The notes below the pieces were generated by a model. The model had not been told where the DNA came from. It did not search any database and saw nothing but the letters and a program-made list of their open reading frames with translations. The translations under genes and the position numbers were made by a program. Shown in pieces: positions 62,604-64,000 of a stretch of 64,000 nt of DNA. Origin of the DNA: JAXLWB01 sp046328715 (lineage in GTDB: Bacteria; Chloroflexota; Anaerolineae; Caldilineales; Caldilineaceae); assembly GCA_046328715.1 (NCBI GenBank), contig JAXLWB010000008.1, positions 220,252-284,251 on the forward strand. The letters run 5' to 3'. Within the stretch, counting starts at the first letter, position 1; every line of letters begins with the position of its first letter.

Positions 62604-62772
62604 AGAATCCATTCAAATCTAACTTTCGTCTTATTCTAAAGTAACTGGTTCCTGATTTATGCCCTGGCCTCCGGGTACCTTTTTCCCCATCCTTCGTTTG
62701 CACGCTGTACAATTCAGGCATTATACAGTCGATTTTCCCTACCTAATTTACAACTCAAAAAAGGCAGTCTCT

Positions 62773-64000
62773 ATGTTAACTTCGTCATCAAAGGACGGCA
62801 GTTGTTGTTTCTGCGCGTCTAGTTTTTTACGTGGGCGTTCGTTTCTATTGATCAAGATCATTTGCAGGATATTTGCTCTTGCCTCGTTCACACTTGCCTC
62901 CTTCTTGCCACTTGCCGCCCAAACAATCACACCGACCCATACACAATTGACTGCGCATGTTACAGGATTATTCCGGATGTCACCCGATGGCAGCCGAGTC
63001 GTCTACCGGTTGAAACAGGATGCTTCTGAGATTGTGGAAATTTACAGCGTGTCCCTGGGCGGGGGTGAAGCCATCAAACTCAATGCACCGTTGACAACAG
63101 GTGACACGCTGGGCGACTTTGCGATTAGCCCGGACAGCAATTGGGTCGTCTACTCTGTATTTCATGCGAGTAACGTTACGTATGATCTCTTTAGTGTACC
63201 TATCCTTGGCGGCACCGCCACAGAACTAACTCAGAATGTACCAGCCGATGTAATGGTGAATTTTTTAGCAACAAGCGCACCAATTTCGCCGGACAGCCAT
63301 TATGTGGTTTATGGTTTGCAGAAAAAGGGAACGATTAAGGTTTATGCGCTGGTTGTAGCCTCGTTAGCGGGAGGAGCAGAGGTCACAGTAACGCCTACAC
63401 TGGTTGAAGGGGGAAGTATTGCCATCTATCACTTCAGCCTCAGTGGTAGCCATCTGCTCTATAGTGCTGATCAAGAAGTGGACGAGCATCAGGCACTGTA
63501 TGCTGTACCCGTTACCGGTGGCAGTACGCTCAACTTGAGTGGCAATCTTGAAATCGGTAAGCAGATCAGTGACATCCTGCTCACAAAAAATAATGGGCAA
63601 GTCATCTATGTCACGCTGAATTCGCTCTTTAGTGTGGCACTTGGTGGCGGAACTCCTGTACAACTCAACGACCCATCCGAAAATGCATTGTCAACTATTT
63701 GGTTGAGTCCAGATGGCAATGTCCTCATCTATGCAACACAGACGTCTTCAATGGGGGTGGACAATTACAAACTTTACGCGACTACACCATTTGGCGGAAG
63801 TTCAACCAAGCTCAGTTCAACTGAACAAACGGAAGGCACTTCCAGTAGTCTAGGTGGGGTCTATTTCACAAAAGACGGTCAGCAAATTGTCTTCTCAATC
63901 AGTGCGCAACACACCAATTATCTCTATGCAGTTCCGGTAAGTGGCGGCACTCCGCGGTTACTCGCAGGTCCGATAGGGTCAGCAAATTCTTACATGCAAA
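62773..64000 (+). CDS. Secreted PD40/TolB-like beta-propeller protein, 3'-truncated
   Basis: The frame is open from 62773 to the window edge (at least 409 codons, no stop). A signal peptide (LLIKIICRIFALASFTLASF, ending LAAQ) is followed by repeats of about 50-60 residues with SPD[GS]xxxV[VI]Y and xxGGxxxxL patterns, as in TolB/PD40 propellers. It is exported and likely binds or senses something at the surface. I cannot see the C-terminus, so a catalytic domain or anchor may follow. Confidence 0.78.
   Translation, partial: MLTSSSKDGSCCFCASSFLRGRSFLLIKIICRIFALASFTLASFLPLAAQTITPTHTQLTAHVTGLFRMSPDGSRVVYRLKQDASEIVEIYSVSLGGGEAIKLNAPLTTGDTLGDFAISPDSNWVVYSVFHASNVTYDLFSVPILGGTATELTQNVPADVMVNFLATSAPISPDSHYVVYGLQKKGTIKVYALVVASLAGGAEVTVTPTLVEGGSIAIYHFSLSGSHLLYSADQEVDEHQALYAVPVTGGSTLNLSGNLEIGKQISDILLTKNNGQVIYVTLNSLFSVALGGGTPVQLNDPSENALSTIWLSPDGNVLIYATQTSSMGVDNYKLYATTPFGGSSTKLSSTEQTEGTSSSLGGVYFTKDGQQIVFSISAQHTNYLYAVPVSGGTPRLLAGPIGSANSYMQ

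Overview
The window looks like a chromosomal segment from a free-living bacterium, most likely a Chloroflexota member of the Anaerolineae/Caldilineae type. This placement is inferred from gene style and no marker phylogeny was possible. The pointers are secreted multidomain proteins with Thr/Pro linkers, one ending in a YLPLI-like tail, SH3b-glycoside-hydrolase proteins, a GlpA/GlpB/DUF1667 triplet, and moderate GC with Shine-Dalgarno sites. Promoter-like sites repeatedly carry a TATACT -10 box. No phage, insertion-sequence transposase or CRISPR array is visible.

Layout. 1-5370 (+): the 3' part of an MrfA-like helicase with an embedded HNH motif, then a three-gene glycerol-3-phosphate-dehydrogenase-like set. 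5372-6418 (-): a serine hydrolase. 6724-32176 (-): a large exopolysaccharide cluster read leftward from a Wzz/tyrosine-kinase-like protein through the priming sugar transferase, a WlbA/WbpB-like dehydrogenase, a DegT aminotransferase, polymerase/ligase, flippase, epimerase, four GT4 glycosyltransferases, an AlgD-like dehydrogenase, methyltransferase, GT2, heparinase II/III-like lyase and a WbpD-like acetyltransferase, ending in a secreted multidomain protein. Together these predict a uronic-acid polymer that may contain a diacetamido-uronate. 32987-34516 (+): comM. 34565-44786: a carbohydrate-utilisation region (acetyl xylan esterase, D-2-hydroxyacid dehydrogenase, Gfo/Idh/MocA, DUF6807) facing a complete Opp/Dpp-type ABC importer. 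45330-45770: a candidate small RNA and tRNA-Val(CAC). 46136-53151 (-): three related SH3b-glycoside hydrolase proteins. 53741-62463 (+): an unknown helical membrane protein, a second candidate small RNA, a SWIM-like mini-protein, a flippase-like membrane protein, ugd, an M16 peptidase pair and acpS. 62773-end: a secreted PD40/TolB-like protein running off the window.

The most unusual feature is not a gene. Many gaps between genes hold inverted repeats whose arms are built from tandem 7-8 bp words. The word differs between loci (for example GTGAAAC, AGACAGTA, GTGACAAG, ACAAGATG, AATCCGCA). They often start in or just after a stop codon, sometimes supply the stop codon, and sometimes end a few bases before the next ATG, leaving that gene with no visible Shine-Dalgarno. 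The same words occur in frame inside the helicase gene. A second group is a set of 127-147 bp palindromic C/G-rich elements with CCCCACCCTAACCCT-type ends and partly conserved cores, resembling MITEs. All positions and repeats were read by eye. Homology calls rest on recognised motifs, not on searches.
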